A stretch of 64,000 nt of DNA from Nocardia sp. CDC159 (GCF_023740735.1 NZ_JAMRXH010000006.1:248001-312000); one strand, 5' to 3'. Positions 15,451 through 24,690 are shown, counted from the first letter of the stretch. Notes: generated from the sequence alone by a model not told the origin. Program-made: numbers and translations.

Positions 15451-16663
15451 CCGGCGTCTCCTCGACCGCGGTCTCGGCGGACACCGGTAATCGCAACGTC
15501 ACTTCGAACCCCCTGCACGCGTGGGCATTTGCGCTGAGCGTACCCCCGTACAGCCGAGCTCGCTCTCGCATGCCGATCAAGCCGTGCCCCATATTAGGGG
15601 GGCCTTCGCGGGGCGGCCCACGGCCGTCGTCGACGATGGTGACCACGACTTCGGCGGCCCGGTAGTCCAGCGTCACCCGGGCCCGGGCATCACCGGCATG
15701 TTTGAGCACATTGGTGAGCGCCTCCTGAACCACGCGATAGATGCACAGCTCCGCCCCCGCGTTCAGCCGCCGCCGCGCGCCGGTGATGGCCAGTGTGACC
15801 GGAACCCCGGCGTCGGTCACGCTTTTCACGAGATCGTCGAGCCGGTCGACATCGAGCCCGACATCGACCAGCTGGCCCGCGCCCGGCGCCTCGGAGTCCA
15901 GCCGCAGCAGCGTCAGCAGCCTCCGCATGTCGGCCATCGCCTTGCCGCTGGCATCGCCGATGGCCCGGACCGCGGTGAAGGCGGTGTTCGGATCGGAGTG
16001 AAAGACGTAGCGGGCCAGGCCCGCCTGGATCGAGATGGCCGCCATGTGATGGGCCACCACGTCGTGCAGTTCGCGCGCGAGCCGCACGCGCTCGTCGACG
16101 ACGGCGCGGCGGGCGCGCTCGAGGCGATCGCGCTCGAGCTGTTCGGTGAGCTCGGCCAGTTGCGCGTTGCGGGTGGCCAGCACTCGCTTGTGATTGCCCA
16201 GCATCCATGCGGTCAGGCTGAATTGGGGCGCGAGCACCGCGAGCAGCCAGAGGGCGATCTCGCCGGAAACTATTCCGCTGAAGGCCTGGGTGAGGGTGTG
16301 CAGGACCGCCGCCGGGATCGAGCGGTCGGGTGGGCGGCAGCTCGCGACGGTGTACAGCGCCAGCAGCGTTCCCGTAGGGTTCAACGCCTCCCAGTAACCC
16401 GCTGCCGAGAACGCCACCGTGCCCGCGCTGCAGGTGAGGAAGACGGCGATCGGGGCCCGATGGCGCAGTATGACAGGCAGATTGGACAGCATGATCAACG
16501 CGGCACCGAGCAGGTCGAGCTGCTTCGGCCCGGTCGCGTAGTTGCTGTGCGTGGCCAGTAGGACGGCCGCGGTGATCACGATCGGCCCGCCGATGTCGCG
16601 GATCTGTGGCAGTACTGCCATCATCCGTTGTCTCGACTCGGCCCCGAACCACATTTCACTCAC
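15428..16663 (-). CDS. membrane histidine kinase (HisKA_3 type)
   Basis: About 411 aa. Five or so hydrophobic segments fill residues 20-160, with no large sensor loop, followed by a coiled coil (NAQLAELTEQLERDRLERAR). The dimerisation/phospho-acceptor box is RLARELHDVVAHHMAAI, and the ATPase domain has EALTNVLKHA and GRGPPREGPPNMGHGLIGMRERA. This is the NarX/DesK-type kinase usual for NarL regulators; it should phosphorylate the regulator that overlaps its 3' end. The start is uncertain: the frame opens at 16705, an ATG at 16690 has no spaced ribosome site, and I chose the GTG at 16663 behind GGGTGG. Confidence 0.85.
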   Translation of the reverse strand: MSEMWFGAESRQRMMAVLPQIRDIGGPIVITAAVLLATHSNYATGPKQLDLLGAALIMLSNLPVILRHRAPIAVFLTCSAGTVAFSAAGYWEALNPTGTLLALYTVASCRPPDRSIPAAVLHTLTQAFSGIVSGEIALWLLAVLAPQFSLTAWMLGNHKRVLATRNAQLAELTEQLERDRLERARRAVVDERVRLARELHDVVAHHMAAISIQAGLARYVFHSDPNTAFTAVRAIGDASGKAMADMRRLLTLLRLDSEAPGAGQLVDVGLDVDRLDDLVKSVTDAGVPVTLAITGARRRLNAGAELCIYRVVQEALTNVLKHAGDARARVTLDYRAAEVVVTIVDDGRGPPREGPPNMGHGLIGMRERARLYGGTLSANAHACRGFEVTLRLPVSAETAVEETPDDLGSGS

Positions 16664-16758
16664 CTTATGGCGGCCACCCGACGCCGTCATCTCCCGGGAG
16701 TGCACGCCCGGCTACGGCCGTGGTTGACCACGAGGGTGCTCACCGGATCGGTACGCGG

Positions 16759-17052
16759 TCAGCGGAATTCGACGTCGGTCAGGGCCGTGAGCCCGCCCAC
16801 GGTGAGGGTCTTGCGCAGCATGGCCGACGCCAGCACCCGCAGGCGGCGGGCCTGCGGTAGCAGTACGGCCAGACCGGAGGAGTCCAGGTAGTCGACACCG
16901 GTGAGGTCCACGACGAGTTGTTCGTCCGGCAGCAGCGCGGCCTCCAGTGCGGCGCGCAGCCGGTCGGCGTTGCTCATATCGATCTCGCCGGTGATCGCCA
17001 GCACCGCGGCCTGGTCCCGGTGCTGCACCGTGATCTCGAGCGGAGTGGTCAT
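16759..17052 (-). CDS. STAS-domain anti-anti-sigma factor
   Basis: A 97-aa single-domain protein of the SpoIIAA/RsbV type. It begins MTTPLEITVQHRDQAAVLAI and carries VVDLTGVDYLDSSGLAVLL; the Ser of DSSG is the residue that RsbW-type kinases phosphorylate. The ATG at 17052 follows GAGGA, and the frame upstream to 17106 is ignored. By family knowledge it releases a sigma factor from an anti-sigma kinase when unphosphorylated. Its neighbours suit this: divergent to it is a large protein that has both a PP2C phosphatase and an RsbW-like kinase domain. It may share a transcript with the two-component genes downstream. Confidence 0.9.
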   Translation of the reverse strand: MTTPLEITVQHRDQAAVLAITGEIDMSNADRLRAALEAALLPDEQLVVDLTGVDYLDSSGLAVLLPQARRLRVLASAMLRKTLTVGGLTALTDVEFR

Positions 17053-17293
17053 GGCGGAATCCTCACTGGCGAAAGTCGTCGGCCCCGGATCGGGGATGTG
17101 GCGCACGGGAATTCATACCACTGGAACTGTGGATTTGCCGAGGGTTTCCGGGAGCAGGCAACGCGACCGCTTCTCCGGCTGTCCCCGAGCACTACTCTAG
17201 CGTGGGCCGGATACGACCCCGGGTGTGAATCCCGGTGCGGTGGGTACTGGCTATGGGCCGACACCAGAGCGCGACGCAACCGACAGGACGCAT

Positions 17294-20200
17294 ATGACCG
17301 ATACCCCGGCGGCGGCCTGCTTTCCCGGATCGGGCGAGATGGCGCGCCGGCTGCGGGCCCACCCCTGGGCCGAGACGACGGTGGGTCCGCCCGCGACCTG
17401 GCCCGATGCCCTGCGCTCGGCGGTACGGATCGCGCTGCCGTCGCGGTTTCCGATGCTCGTGTGGTGGGGGCGGGAGCTGCGGCTGGTCTACAACGACGCC
17501 TACGCCCCGCTGCTGGGCGGTAAGCATCCGGCGCTGTGGCAGCCGGGTGCGCGGGTGTGGGGTGAGATCTGGCATATCGTCGGCCCGATGCTGGAATCGG
17601 TGCTGGCCACCGGCGAGGCCACCTGGTCGGAGGATCTGCTGTTGCCGATGGATCGGCACGGGTACCGGGAGGAGACGTACTGGACCTACTCCTACAGCCC
17701 GCTGCACGATGCCGACGGCGCGGTTCGCGGCGTGTTCACCGCGGTGTCGGAGACCACCGAACGCGTGATCGGACAGCGCCGGCTGGCGGTGCTGCAGGAT
17801 CTGGGCGCACAGGCAGGTAAGGCCCACGATGTGGCCGAGGCGGCCGGACTCGTCGCGCAGGTGCTCACCCGATCCGTCCCGGATGTGCCGTTCGCGGCGA
17901 TTCATGTCCGGCCGTCGGTCGCCGCGCCGCTGGAGCTGCTGGCCTGCGCGCCGACGGACGCGGGCGGCAAGTGGTGCGACGCGCGGCGCTGGCCGGTGGC
18001 GGAGGTGGTGCGGACCGGGCGCGGGCTGGCGGTCGGTGACCTGACCGCCGAATTCGGGGTGCTGCCCGACGGCGGCTGGCAGATCGCGCCGACCGAGGCG
18101 ATGGTGCTCCCACTGGCCGCGGACGCCGGCGCCGAATCGATCGGGGCGATCGTCCTGGGCGCGCGGGCGGGCCGGGCGCTGGACTCGGCGTATCGGTCGT
18201 TTCTCGAGTTGGTCGCCCGCCAGAGCGCCGGGCTGATCAATGCCGCGATCGCCTATCGGGCCCAGCAGCGCCGGGCCGAGGAACTGGCCGAGCTGGACCG
18301 GGCCAAGACCGCGTTCTTCGCCAATATCAGCCATGAGTTCCGCACCCCGCTGACGCTGATCATGGGTCCGATCGAGGAGCTGCGCGCACACTGGGATGTC
18401 GACGATCGCGTGCGGACCGAGCTGGACCTGATCCACCGCAACGGACTTCGGCTGGCCAAGCTGGTGAACACGCTGCTCGACTTCTCCCGCATCGAGGCCG
18501 GGCGCATGCAGGCCCGCTACGAACCGGTCGAGTTGTCCGCGCTCACCGCCGATCTCGCCAGCGTATTCCGCTCCGCGATCGAACGCGCGGGCCTGGAATT
18601 GGCGGTGACCTGTCCACCGCTGTCGCGCCCGGTGTACGTGGACCGGGCGATGTGGGAGAAGGTGATGCTCAATCTGCTGTCCAACGCGGTGAAGTTCACC
18701 TTCGAGGGCCGCATCGGCGTCGCGGTGCGCGAGGAGGCCGACGGACCGGTCGTCACCGTGTCCGACACCGGGATCGGCGTGCCCGCCACCGAGATCCCGC
18801 GGCTGTTCGAGCGGTTCCACCGAATCACCAGCGCACGGGCCCGGTCCAACGAGGGCAGCGGGATCGGCCTGGCGCTGGTGCGCGAACTGGTGCGGCTGCA
18901 CGGTGGGTCCATAACCGCGCGGTCGGTCGAGGGGGCCGGTACCGCGTTCGAGATCCGGCTGCGTTTCGGGTCCGGACATCTACCGGCGGAGAACATCGTG
19001 GCCCCCGGCATCGTCGCCGAATCGCCCGCGGGTGCGGAGCCGTATCTGCAGGAAGCGTTGCGGTGGCTGCCCGAACAGCCGGAATCGGCTGGGCGGCTGG
19101 GCGATTCGCTCGACCCCGGCGCGACCGTGCGCAAGCCCCGGGTGCTGATCGCCGACGACAACGCCGATATGCGCGAGTACCTCACCCGCCTGCTCGCCCC
19201 GCAGTACGAGGTGCAGGCGGTCACCGACGGTGCGCAGGCGCTGGCGGCGGCTACCGAGCAGCCGCCGGATCTTATCGTCAGCGATGTCATGATGCCTCGC
19301 CTCGACGGTTTGGCGCTGATCGCGAGGTTGCGCGCGGCCAAGCGCACCGCGCAGATCCCGATTCTGCTACTGTCCGCCCGAGCCGGGCAGGAGGCGGCCA
19401 TCGAGGGCCTGCACGCCGGGGCCGACGACTATCTGGTCAAACCGTTCTCCGCCGCCGAACTGCTCGCCCGCGCCCGTGCCGCGATGGCGATGTCGCGGCT
19501 GCGCACCCGCCACGCCGCCTGGCGCAGCGCCATCATCGATGCGCTGGAGGCGGGCTTCTTCGTCTGTGACCGGCACGGCACGGTGCTCGAGATCAACGCC
19601 GCGTTCACGACCATCCTCGGCTACGACGACGCCGGGCTGCCCTATCCGCCCGAACAACCGTGGTGGCCCGATCGCAACACCGATCCCGAGGCCTATCGGC
19701 AAGTTCGCGAAGCGTTTTCGCGGTTGCTGACCGACGGCCGCGGGACGGCGACGATTCCGGTCGTGCATCGCGACGGCCACCAGGTGTGGGTGACCCTCGC
19801 CTTCGCCGGGATCGAGGACCCCGACAGCGGGGATCGCCTGATCGTGGGCACCTTTCGCGATGTCACCGCCGAGCACTACGCCATTCGGCGCGAAACCGCC
19901 CTGTCCGCACTGGGCTGGCGGCTGGCCCGGGTCACCGGACTCGACGACGCGATCGAGGGCGCGGTCGACGAACTGCGCACGCTGTGGCGGGCCCGGCGCG
20001 TATTGGCGATCACCTTCGCCCCGGGCGGCGAACCGGCCGTGGTGTCCGCACAGCGCCCCGGCGCCGTGCCCGGCGACGGCGTGGATCGCGGCCACCGCCG
20101 CTGGCGGGAGCTGCCGCCATCGCTGCGGGAGGCGGCCGACTACGTCCGCGAACAGCCACTGCTGCTGCCGGTGATCACTCACACCGGTGACAGCGGCATC

Positions 20201-21439
20201 GCCATCGATCATCCGGCCGGGCGGCTGGTGATATTGATCGCGCTGGACGGGCGCCCGTTCTCCGAACCGGATCGCACGCTGCTGTCGGTGCTCGGCGGCC
20301 ATCTGGCCCAGGGGCTGCGGCGCGCCCATCAGATCGATCAGCAGCGCGAGACCGCGCTGGCCCTGCAGCACGCCATCCTCGGACCCGACCGGCTGCCACC
20401 GGGTTTCGCGGTGCGCTACGAACCGGCCACGCCGCCGCTCGAGGTCGGCGGCGACTGGTACGACGTGGTGAACCTGCCCGGTGGCAGCATCGGATTCGTC
20501 GTCGGCGACTGTGTCGGACGGGGTCTGGCCGCGGCCACCGTCATGGGCCAGATGCGCAGCGCCTGCCAGGCCATGCTGCTGCACACCGCCGATCCGGCCG
20601 TCACCCTCGCGGCCCTGGATCGGGTGGCGGCCGAACTGCCCGGCGCGCGGTGCACCAGCGTGTTCTGCGCCGTCCTGGATCCGGCCAGCGGGGAGCTGTG
20701 CTACAGCAGCGCCGGACATCCGCCCGCGCTGCTCGCCCACGACGACGGGGTGGTGTCCACCCTCGACGGTGGCCACCACCCCGTACTCGGCATCGTCGAC
20801 GGGACGCGGCGCGGGAATGCCCGCACCCGCCTGGGCGACACCACCGCCCTGCTGCTCTACACCGACGGCCTCGTCGAGCGCCGCGGCCAGAGCCTGGATG
20901 CCGGAATCGCCGCCGCGGCCGGCACACTCGCCCGCCATCGTGCCCTGCCGGTTCGCGCGCTGGCGGATTCGATCATGGCGGGCATGGCGCCCGCCGAGGG
21001 GTTCACCGACGACGTCGCCCTGCTGGTCTACCGGCCGGTGGAACCACTGCGACTCGAATTTCCCGCCGTCCCCGACCAACTCGGCACCAGCCGCGGATCG
21101 CTGCGACGCTGGCTGACCGAGCACGGCATCGCCGACGACACCATCCAGGACGTGCTCGTGTCGGTGGGTGAGGCGTGCAGCAATGCCATCGAACACGCCT
21201 ATGGTGCCGGGTCGCGGACCCCGTCGGGGGCGCCGGTGGTGACCGTGTCCGCGCGCATTCACGGGCACACGCTGTCGATCACGATCGCCGACCACGGCCG
21301 CTGGCGCCCGCCGCCGCCGGACAACAGCCGCTATCGCGGCCGCGGCATGATCATGATGAAGGCGCTGATGGACGAGGTGCGGATCCGGCCCACCCCAACC
21401 GGGACCGTGGTCGACATGCGAACCGATCTCACGAGTTGA
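17294..21439 (+). CDS. hybrid histidine kinase/receiver/PAS/PP2C/RsbW-like protein
   Basis: A 1381-aa soluble signalling protein. Order: a PAS-like domain (about 30-150, WGRELRLVYNDAYAPLLGG), a GAF-like domain (160-320), a HisKA dimerisation domain with phospho-acceptor H347 in FFANISHEFRTPLT, HATPase (to about 555), a receiver with D664 (VSDVMMPRLDG), a second PAS (about 750-860), a second GAF, a SpoIIE/PP2C phosphatase with VGGDWYD around D1054, and a C-terminal HATPase_c_2 domain of RsbW type (VSVGEACSNAIEHAYG). It joins two-component and partner-switching chemistry on one chain and could dephosphorylate the divergent STAS protein. The ATG follows AGGACG. Similar fusions occur in actinobacteria; the signal sensed is unknown. 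Confidence 0.9.
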   Translation: MTDTPAAACFPGSGEMARRLRAHPWAETTVGPPATWPDALRSAVRIALPSRFPMLVWWGRELRLVYNDAYAPLLGGKHPALWQPGARVWGEIWHIVGPMLESVLATGEATWSEDLLLPMDRHGYREETYWTYSYSPLHDADGAVRGVFTAVSETTERVIGQRRLAVLQDLGAQAGKAHDVAEAAGLVAQVLTRSVPDVPFAAIHVRPSVAAPLELLACAPTDAGGKWCDARRWPVAEVVRTGRGLAVGDLTAEFGVLPDGGWQIAPTEAMVLPLAADAGAESIGAIVLGARAGRALDSAYRSFLELVARQSAGLINAAIAYRAQQRRAEELAELDRAKTAFFANISHEFRTPLTLIMGPIEELRAHWDVDDRVRTELDLIHRNGLRLAKLVNTLLDFSRIEAGRMQARYEPVELSALTADLASVFRSAIERAGLELAVTCPPLSRPVYVDRAMWEKVMLNLLSNAVKFTFEGRIGVAVREEADGPVVTVSDTGIGVPATEIPRLFERFHRITSARARSNEGSGIGLALVRELVRLHGGSITARSVEGAGTAFEIRLRFGSGHLPAENIVAPGIVAESPAGAEPYLQEALRWLPEQPESAGRLGDSLDPGATVRKPRVLIADDNADMREYLTRLLAPQYEVQAVTDGAQALAAATEQPPDLIVSDVMMPRLDGLALIARLRAAKRTAQIPILLLSARAGQEAAIEGLHAGADDYLVKPFSAAELLARARAAMAMSRLRTRHAAWRSAIIDALEAGFFVCDRHGTVLEINAAFTTILGYDDAGLPYPPEQPWWPDRNTDPEAYRQVREAFSRLLTDGRGTATIPVVHRDGHQVWVTLAFAGIEDPDSGDRLIVGTFRDVTAEHYAIRRETALSALGWRLARVTGLDDAIEGAVDELRTLWRARRVLAITFAPGGEPAVVSAQRPGAVPGDGVDRGHRRWRELPPSLREAADYVREQPLLLPVITHTGDSGIAIDHPAGRLVILIALDGRPFSEPDRTLLSVLGGHLAQGLRRAHQIDQQRETALALQHAILGPDRLPPGFAVRYEPATPPLEVGGDWYDVVNLPGGSIGFVVGDCVGRGLAAATVMGQMRSACQAMLLHTADPAVTLAALDRVAAELPGARCTSVFCAVLDPASGELCYSSAGHPPALLAHDDGVVSTLDGGHHPVLGIVDGTRRGNARTRLGDTTALLLYTDGLVERRGQSLDAGIAAAAGTLARHRALPVRALADSIMAGMAPAEGFTDDVALLVYRPVEPLRLEFPAVPDQLGTSRGSLRRWLTEHGIADDTIQDVLVSVGEACSNAIEHAYGAGSRTPSGAPVVTVSARIHGHTLSITIADHGRWRPPPPDNSRYRGRGMIMMKALMDEVRIRPTPTGTVVDMRTDLTS

Positions 21440-21756
21440 GCTCGGCAGTAGGTGTTCTCGTAGTCCTCGACCACCTGAAAGGTCCAGCGCCCCGGTAATA
21501 CGTTGCGCCCCACCAGCTCCGCGTCGAGCCGATCGGCCAGCTCGGAATGTCCGGCCGCGCGCAACGACCGCGCCGCCCGTTCGACGGCGAAGTCGGCGGT
21601 TCCGGTCGAGCGGTGGAAGGCGTACAGGTGGCCGCGGGCGACCTCGACGATCTCCAATGCTTCGGTCAGCTTGCCGACGGCCTCGACCGTGGCCGGGTCG
21701 TAGCGGTCGGCGGCGGGGGCGGAGTCGTCGAGGCGGGCGTCTGATCGCTGGGTCAT
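21331..21756 (-). CDS. conserved hypothetical protein
   Basis: A 141-aa protein (ATG at 21756, no clear ribosome site). The N-terminal 110 residues look conserved in style: YDPATVEAVGKLTEALEIVEVARGHLYAFH, then LRAAGHSELADRLDAELVGRNVLPGRWTFQVVEDYENTYC. I recall similar proteins of unknown function in mycobacteria and nocardiae. The last 30 residues are read antisense through the 3' end of the hybrid kinase (109-bp overlap) and look like composition-driven sequence, so the natural stop may have been lost or the real C-terminus may be shorter. No catalytic motif is seen. Confidence 0.6.
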   Translation of the reverse strand: MTQRSDARLDDSAPAADRYDPATVEAVGKLTEALEIVEVARGHLYAFHRSTGTADFAVERAARSLRAAGHSELADRLDAELVGRNVLPGRWTFQVVEDYENTYCRAQLVRSVRMSTTVPVGVGRIRTSSISAFIMIMPRPR

Positions 21757-21785
21757 ATCCGGCACTTACCCCACCGAATCCAAAT

Positions 21786-21805
21786 GATGCATCGTTTTTG
21801 CATCG
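21786..21805. promoter_or_regulatory. repeat operator candidate upstream of the crt genes
   Basis: GATGCA-N7-TGCATC forms an inverted repeat at 21786-21804. The same bases also read as a direct repeat, TGCATCG-N4-TGCATCG, with an 11-bp period, one helical turn. It is an AT-rich island in the divergent region between the hypothetical gene and the carotenoid operon. A -10-like TAGTCT lies at 21815-21820. No MerR/LitR-type regulator gene is in this neighbourhood. Confidence 0.45.
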
Positions 21806-21860
21806 ATTGTTGGGTAGTCTCTTGGTGCGGCCCTACGAGCCCCTGATGGAGGTCATCGAC

Positions 21861-21950
21861 ATGCGCGAGGCATTCGAGATGCTGTTCCGAGTGGTCCACG
21901 ATCCGCTGGTGCAGCTGTACTACCTGCTGGACAACGCCCTACCGCGGTGA
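21861..21950 (+). CDS. 29-codon small ORF ahead of crtE, possible leader peptide
   Basis: ATG at 21861 is preceded by GGAGGT at seven bases, one of the best ribosome sites in the region. The 29-residue product begins MREAFEMLFRVVHDPL and continues with VQLYYLLDNALPR; it would be an amphipathic helix. An in-frame ATG at 21846 would add five residues. It ends 10 bp before a 14-bp hairpin and 67 bp before crtE. It could be a conserved small protein or a regulatory leader. There is no run of a single rare codon, so classical amino-acid attenuation is not obvious. Confidence 0.5.
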   Translation: MREAFEMLFRVVHDPLVQLYYLLDNALPR

Positions 21951-21960
21951 TGTACGCACC

Positions 21961-21994
21961 GTCGAGGCGACCGGTCGACCCCGGTCGCCTCGAC
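21961..21994 (+). promoter_or_regulatory. 14-bp perfect hairpin upstream of crtE
   Basis: GTCGAGGCGACCGG pairs perfectly with CCGGTCGCCTCGAC around a 6-base loop (TCGACC), followed by CCTTTCC. It lies between the small ORF and the crtE ribosome site (AGGGAGAGG, 22001-22009). It may act as an attenuator, a terminator for the leader transcript, or a stabiliser of the crt message. Confidence 0.55.
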
Positions 21995-22017
21995 CCTTTC
22001 CAGGGAGAGGCACTGAG

Positions 22018-23130
22018 ATGACGACGGAACAGCTGCCCGTCCGCCCGGCTGTCGCGACCTCGACCGCGACCGAACCGCCGCACGTCTGGTACGCCCGGAC
22101 GCGGTCCGCCGTGGCGGCGTCGGTGCGCGAGTTCGTGGTGGAGCGGTGTGGCGAACATCTCGCCGCGCCCGAGACGGCGGTGCTGGGCCGGGTGATCGTC
22201 GAATTCGCCGGTGGCGGAAAGTATCTGCGGTCGGCGTTTCAGCTGGCGGGCTGGCTGACCGTGCGTCCGGAGAGCCCGGCCGCGATCCGCGCGGCCGGCA
22301 GTGCGGAGCTGCTGCACTGCTTCGCGCTGCTGCAGGACGATGTGATGGACCGATCGCCGCTGCGCCGGGGGCTGCCCGCGGCGCATATCGCCTTCGCCGA
22401 CTGGCATGCGCGACAGGGTCTCTCGGGCTCATCGGAGCGCTTCGGCGAAGCCGCGGCGATCCTGGCCGCGGATCTGTGCCTGGTGTGGGCCGAACAGCTG
22501 CTGCGCGAGAGCGGGGTGGACCGGCTCGCGCTGGCCCGCGGGATGCGGCGCTACGACGTGCTGCGCAGCGAGCTGGCCGTGGGCCAGTTCCGGGATCTGG
22601 TCAACGAGTCCCGGCGCGAGCCCGCGCTGTCGGATGTGCTCGCGGTGGCGCGGGCGAAATCGGGCAACTACACCGTGCGCAGGCCGCTGGAACTGGGCGC
22701 CGAACTGGCGGGCGCGGGGCCGGATGTGCTGGCGGCGCTGGGCCGGTACGGGACGGCGGTGGGGGAGGCGTTCCAGATGCGTGACGACCTGCTCGGCGTC
22801 TTCGGTGACCCGGACGCCACCGGCAAACCCGTCGGCGACGATATCCGAGCCCGCAAGGCGACCGCGGTGCTCGTGCTGGCGCACCAGCACGCCGACGATC
22901 CGGCGCGCCGCGAATTGCGGCGGCTGGACGCGCGGGCGGAGCTGGACGCGGCGCAGGTGGCCCGCTACGTGCGGATCATCGAGGACACCGGTACCCGGCC
23001 CCGCGTGGAGCAATTGATCCGCCAGCGGGTGAGCGCGGGCATCGACGCGCTCGCCGGGGCCGACCTGGCACCCCAGGCCCACGCCATTCTGGTCCACCTC
23101 GCTCGCTCGTGTGCCGACCGGGTGCACTGA
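22018..23130 (+). CDS. crtE: polyprenyl (geranylgeranyl) diphosphate synthase
   Basis: A 370-aa trans-prenyltransferase that should condense isopentenyl and allylic diphosphates to geranylgeranyl diphosphate, the carotenoid precursor. The first Asp-rich motif is LLQDDVMDRSPLRRG and the second is FQMRDDLLGVFGD; the GGGKYLRSAF box binds isopentenyl diphosphate. The N-terminal 25 residues are low-complexity. The ATG follows AGGGAGAGG. It heads the crtE-crtI-crtB run, with 24 bp to crtI. Product chain length is inferred from context; the sequence alone could also fit farnesyl or longer-chain synthases. Confidence 0.9.
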   Translation: MTTEQLPVRPAVATSTATEPPHVWYARTRSAVAASVREFVVERCGEHLAAPETAVLGRVIVEFAGGGKYLRSAFQLAGWLTVRPESPAAIRAAGSAELLHCFALLQDDVMDRSPLRRGLPAAHIAFADWHARQGLSGSSERFGEAAAILAADLCLVWAEQLLRESGVDRLALARGMRRYDVLRSELAVGQFRDLVNESRREPALSDVLAVARAKSGNYTVRRPLELGAELAGAGPDVLAALGRYGTAVGEAFQMRDDLLGVFGDPDATGKPVGDDIRARKATAVLVLAHQHADDPARRELRRLDARAELDAAQVARYVRIIEDTGTRPRVEQLIRQRVSAGIDALAGADLAPQAHAILVHLARSCADRVH

Positions 23131-23154
23131 TCACTTTCTGTCAGGAGGCATTTC

Positions 23155-24690
23155 ATGCGCACCGTGCGCGGCAGCACCGATCGAATCGTCGTCATCGGAG
23201 CGGGACTGGCCGGACTCTCGGCCGCCCTGCATCTGGCCGGGCGCGGCCGGGAGGTGGTTGTCCTGGAACGCGATTCGACCCCGGGCGGCCGCGCCGGGCG
23301 GCTCGACCTGGACGGATACCTGCTCGATACCGGCCCGACCGTGCTGACCATGCCCGACATACTCGAGCAGACCTTCGCCGCCGTGGGCGACAGCGTCGAG
23401 CGCAGACTGGAGTTGCTGCCGCTGCGTCCGGTGTACGACGCGCGCTTTGCCGACGGGTCGCGACTGGCGGTGCACAGCGAATTCGACGCGATGTACGAGG
23501 AGGTGCGCCGGTTCGCGGGCGCGGCCGAGGCGGACCGCTATGCGCGCCTGCGGGATTGGCTGGGCCGGTTGTATCGGGCGCAGTACGAGCGGTTCATCGC
23601 GGCCAATTTCGACTCCCCGCTGTCGGTGCTCGGTCCGGCGCTGGCGCGGGTGGTGGCCCTGGGCGGATTCCGGTCGGTGGACGCCCGGATCGGCCGGTTC
23701 CTGCACGACGAACGGTTGCGGCGGGTGTTCAGCTTCCAATCGCTGTACGCCGGAGTGGCGCCGCGGCGGGCGCTCGCGGTCTACGCGGTCATCGCCTATA
23801 TGGATACCGTTGCGGGGGTGTTCTTTCCGCGCGGCGGGGTGCGGGCGCTGCCCGACGCGCTGGCGGCGGCGGCCACCGACGCCGGGGTCGACCTGCGTTT
23901 CGGCGCGACCGTGACGGGGCTGGAACGACGGGGTTCACGGATCACCGCCGTGCTGACCGCGGCGGGCGAACGATTCGCCTGCGATGCGGTCGTCTCGACC
24001 GCCGAACCGCATGTCACCTATGGCTGGCTCGGGGCGAGCCCACGGCGGGCGGTGCCGCTGCGGGCCGCGCCGTCGGCGGCGATCATCCACGTCGGCGTCC
24101 CCGCGGGCGCCGAGATCGGCCATCACACCATCAGTTTCGGCGCGGCCTGGCGGCGGACCTTCGACGAACTGATCACCGAGGGTCGCACGATGAGCGATCC
24201 CTCGCTGCTGATCACCCGACCGACCGCGACGGACCCGGCCCTGGCACCGCCGGGGCGGGATCTGATCTCGGTGCTGGCGCCGGTCCCGAATCTCGCGCCG
24301 CGGCCCGGCGCCGCCCCGATGAACTGGGATGCGGAGGGGAATCGGTATCTGCGCCAGGTGCTTTCGACCGCTGCCGAGCGCGTGCTGCCCGGCCTGGCCG
24401 ATTCGGCGCAGCTGCTCGCCACCCTGACACCCGCCGACTGGGCCCGCGCGGATATGACGGCGGGCACGCCGTTCAGCTACGCCCACACCCTGGCGCAGAC
24501 CGGCCCGTTCCGGCCGGGCAACTTTCCGCGCTTTCTCGACAACGCGGTGCTCGCCGGATCGGGCACGGTGCCCGGCGTCGGGGTGCCGACCGCGCTGATC
24601 TCCGGACAGCTGGCCGCCGATCGCATCACCGGCGCGGCCCGGCGCGGGCCCGCTGTCATTCCGGTGGGGGCGGGCCGTGACGCGGCGTGA
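23155..24690 (+). CDS. crtI: phytoene desaturase
   Basis: A 511-aa FAD-dependent desaturase that introduces double bonds into phytoene to give neurosporene or lycopene at the membrane. The N-terminal dinucleotide fold reads IVVIGAGLAGLSAALHLAGRG with VVLERDSTPGGRAG; LDTGPTVLTMPDIL is typical of CrtI. The C-terminal part contains FSYAHTLAQTGPFRPGNFP and GSGTVPGVGVPTALISGQLAADRI, the FAD-binding end. The ATG follows AGGAGG. Its last 14 bases overlap crtB, which indicates translational coupling. No lycopene cyclase or ketolase gene lies in the window, so the end product cannot be named. Confidence 0.93.
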   Translation: MRTVRGSTDRIVVIGAGLAGLSAALHLAGRGREVVVLERDSTPGGRAGRLDLDGYLLDTGPTVLTMPDILEQTFAAVGDSVERRLELLPLRPVYDARFADGSRLAVHSEFDAMYEEVRRFAGAAEADRYARLRDWLGRLYRAQYERFIAANFDSPLSVLGPALARVVALGGFRSVDARIGRFLHDERLRRVFSFQSLYAGVAPRRALAVYAVIAYMDTVAGVFFPRGGVRALPDALAAAATDAGVDLRFGATVTGLERRGSRITAVLTAAGERFACDAVVSTAEPHVTYGWLGASPRRAVPLRAAPSAAIIHVGVPAGAEIGHHTISFGAAWRRTFDELITEGRTMSDPSLLITRPTATDPALAPPGRDLISVLAPVPNLAPRPGAAPMNWDAEGNRYLRQVLSTAAERVLPGLADSAQLLATLTPADWARADMTAGTPFSYAHTLAQTGPFRPGNFPRFLDNAVLAGSGTVPGVGVPTALISGQLAADRITGAARRGPAVIPVGAGRDAA

